This document shows, in pieces, positions 63,404-64,000 of a stretch of DNA of 64,000 nucleotides. Below the pieces are notes generated by a model. That model saw only the letters and a list, made by a program, of their open reading frames with translations. It did not search any database and had not been told where the DNA came from. Source of the stretch: Gallionella sp. (GTDB lineage Bacteria > Pseudomonadota > Gammaproteobacteria > Burkholderiales > Gallionellaceae); NCBI GenBank assembly GCA_003153155.1, contig PLWV01000008.1, positions 170,233 to 234,232 on the forward strand, given 5' to 3'. Both the position numbers and the translations under genes were made by a program. Positions within the stretch are counted from its first letter, which is position 1; each line of letters starts with the position of its first letter.

Positions 63404-63409
63404 CAAGTG

Positions 63410-63611
63410 GCTTTGCCTGTCGCTTCGTGATCGGCTGATATTCCGCACATGGGCTGATATTTCGACAGGAATGGGGGCAGAAATGGCCGTTGCAGAATCA
63501 ATAAGTTAAAAAAGTGCCATGTTCACAAAATTTAGAGGGCACAAAACCCATCGCAAACCATCTCAGTTTGCAATGAGGACAAAAGATCGCACCAACATTG
63601 CGTTGGTGAAA
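63410..63611. other. AT-rich gene-free stretch
   Basis: Between the broken Ntn-hydrolase gene and the terminator of the histone-H1-like gene. GGCTGATATTCC and GGCTGATATTTCG occur 20 bases apart. No coding region or RNA gene recognised. Confidence 0.4.
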
Positions 63612-63641
63612 TAAAAAGGCGCACGCACCAGTTAGTGCGCC
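63612..63641 (-). terminator. Terminator of the histone-H1-like gene
   Basis: Minus strand: GGCGCAC, loop, GTGCGCC, then TTTTTAT. A further inverted pair (TGTGGTAAGCCCC/GGGGCTGCCACCACA, 63659-63703) lies between it and the stop codon. Confidence 0.65.
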
Positions 63642-63716
63642 CAAAAAACCAAGCCTACTGTGGTAAGCCCCTTACTGCCGAAACATCAGGGGCTGCCACC
63701 ACAGCGATACCACCGA

Positions 63717-64000
63717 CTAGTTCGGCTTGCCGATTCCCGGTGTAGGAAAAGGCCATGTTGCAGCCGGACGTACAGGTGCTGGAGCGGAAGGGGCCGGTGC
63801 TGCTGGCCTGGCTACCGCAGGAGCTGCCGGTTTAGCTGCAGCGGGCTTTGCGGCGGCTGCCGGTTTTTTGGCCATTGCCTTCTTCGCAGCTGGCTTTTTA
63901 GCAGCGGCTTTCTTTGCTGCCGGCTTCTTCGCCGCTGCCTTCTTCGCAGCTGGCTTCTTGGCAGCGGCTTTCTTTGCTACCTTCTTCTTCGCAGCTGGCT
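63717..64000 (-). CDS. Lysine/alanine-rich histone-H1-like protein, C-terminal fragment
   Basis: Partial; the start is beyond the window. The visible residues are KKAAAKKPAA-type repeats in tandem units of about 11, then an Ala/Pro linker and the end TWPFPTPGIGKPN. Such tails occur in AlgP/HctB-like DNA-binding proteins that compact nucleoids or regulate genes. The DNA is a near-tandem repeat (GCAGCTGGCTTCTTGGCAGC...), prone to length change. Confidence 0.8.
   Translation of the reverse strand, partial: PAAKKKVAKKAAAKKPAAKKAAAKKPAAKKAAAKKPAAKKAMAKKPAAAAKPAAAKPAAPAVARPAAPAPSAPAPVRPAATWPFPTPGIGKPN

Noticed and set aside
63719..64000. CRISPR-like short tandem units near the right end
   Set aside because: The repetition encodes lysine/alanine repeats of an H1-like protein, with no spacers; no CRISPR array was found anywhere in the window.

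Overview
The window reads as a chromosome segment of a betaproteobacterium, most like Nitrosomonadales/Gallionellaceae. This is inferred from protein similarity and gene order; no rRNA is present to settle it. Supporting signs are an rph-rdgB-hemW block, yicC with gmk-rpoZ-spoT, ftsK-lolA-rarA-serS, a bioB-F-H-C-D biotin operon, a complete MSHA-type type IV pilus locus and [NiFe]-hydrogenase maturation genes. There is no transposase, integrase, phage gene or CRISPR array.

Layout. 1-2.5 kb: end of hypF, then hypE, hypA and hypB (NiFe cofactor and nickel delivery). 2.5-4.8 kb: slipin/NfeD membrane pair. 5-7.1 kb: cupredoxin, LolA-like exported protein, SRPBCC protein and a small membrane protein. 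7.4-14.5 kb: nitroreductase, aldo/keto reductase, the DUF2950/DUF3300 exported pair, an exported protein, an HD-GYP protein and a small outer-membrane barrel. 15.4 kb: tRNA-Ser(CGA), divergent from mltF. 17-24.6 kb: serS, rarA, a glycosyltransferase, lolA, ftsK. 24.7-29.9 kb: biotin operon. 30 kb: comF. 30.9-48.8 kb: MSHA pilus locus, all on the minus strand, in the order E-G-prepilin-membrane protein-A-C-D-O-P-Q then I-(PilN-like)-J-K-L-M-N, so the two classical Vibrio blocks are swapped. 49-54.7 kb: trmL, hemW, a cNMP-binding/GGDEF protein, rdgB, rph and a PP2C phosphatase. 54.9-59 kb: yicC, gmk, rpoZ, spoT. 59-64 kb: a PIN-like gene inside long inverted repeats, a pirin, pabB, a broken Ntn-hydrolase gene and the end of a lysine/alanine-rich histone-H1-like gene.

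The most unusual property is the density and behaviour of small non-autonomous repeats. One family (terminal repeat GGGNACCTCTAAAAAT) has four copies, three flanked by perfect 4-bp target duplications. A second has TA-flanked CAGGGTGTTGAAAAAC ends. A third has ATTCC...GGAAT ends around a long hairpin. Related intergenic repeats sit IN FRAME inside genes: bioD, bioF and bioH each carry a translated insert of 63, 39 and 29 codons at different places, and mshN carries two repeat-derived segments. A prepilin leader is repeat-derived, the mshC leader is the amino end of a minimal nucleotidyltransferase, and several stop codons or ribosome-binding sites (trmL, pabB, comF, lolA, ftsK) lie in repeat ends. 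This resembles the protein-embedded palindromic elements described in Rickettsia and is the best candidate here for an undescribed phenomenon.
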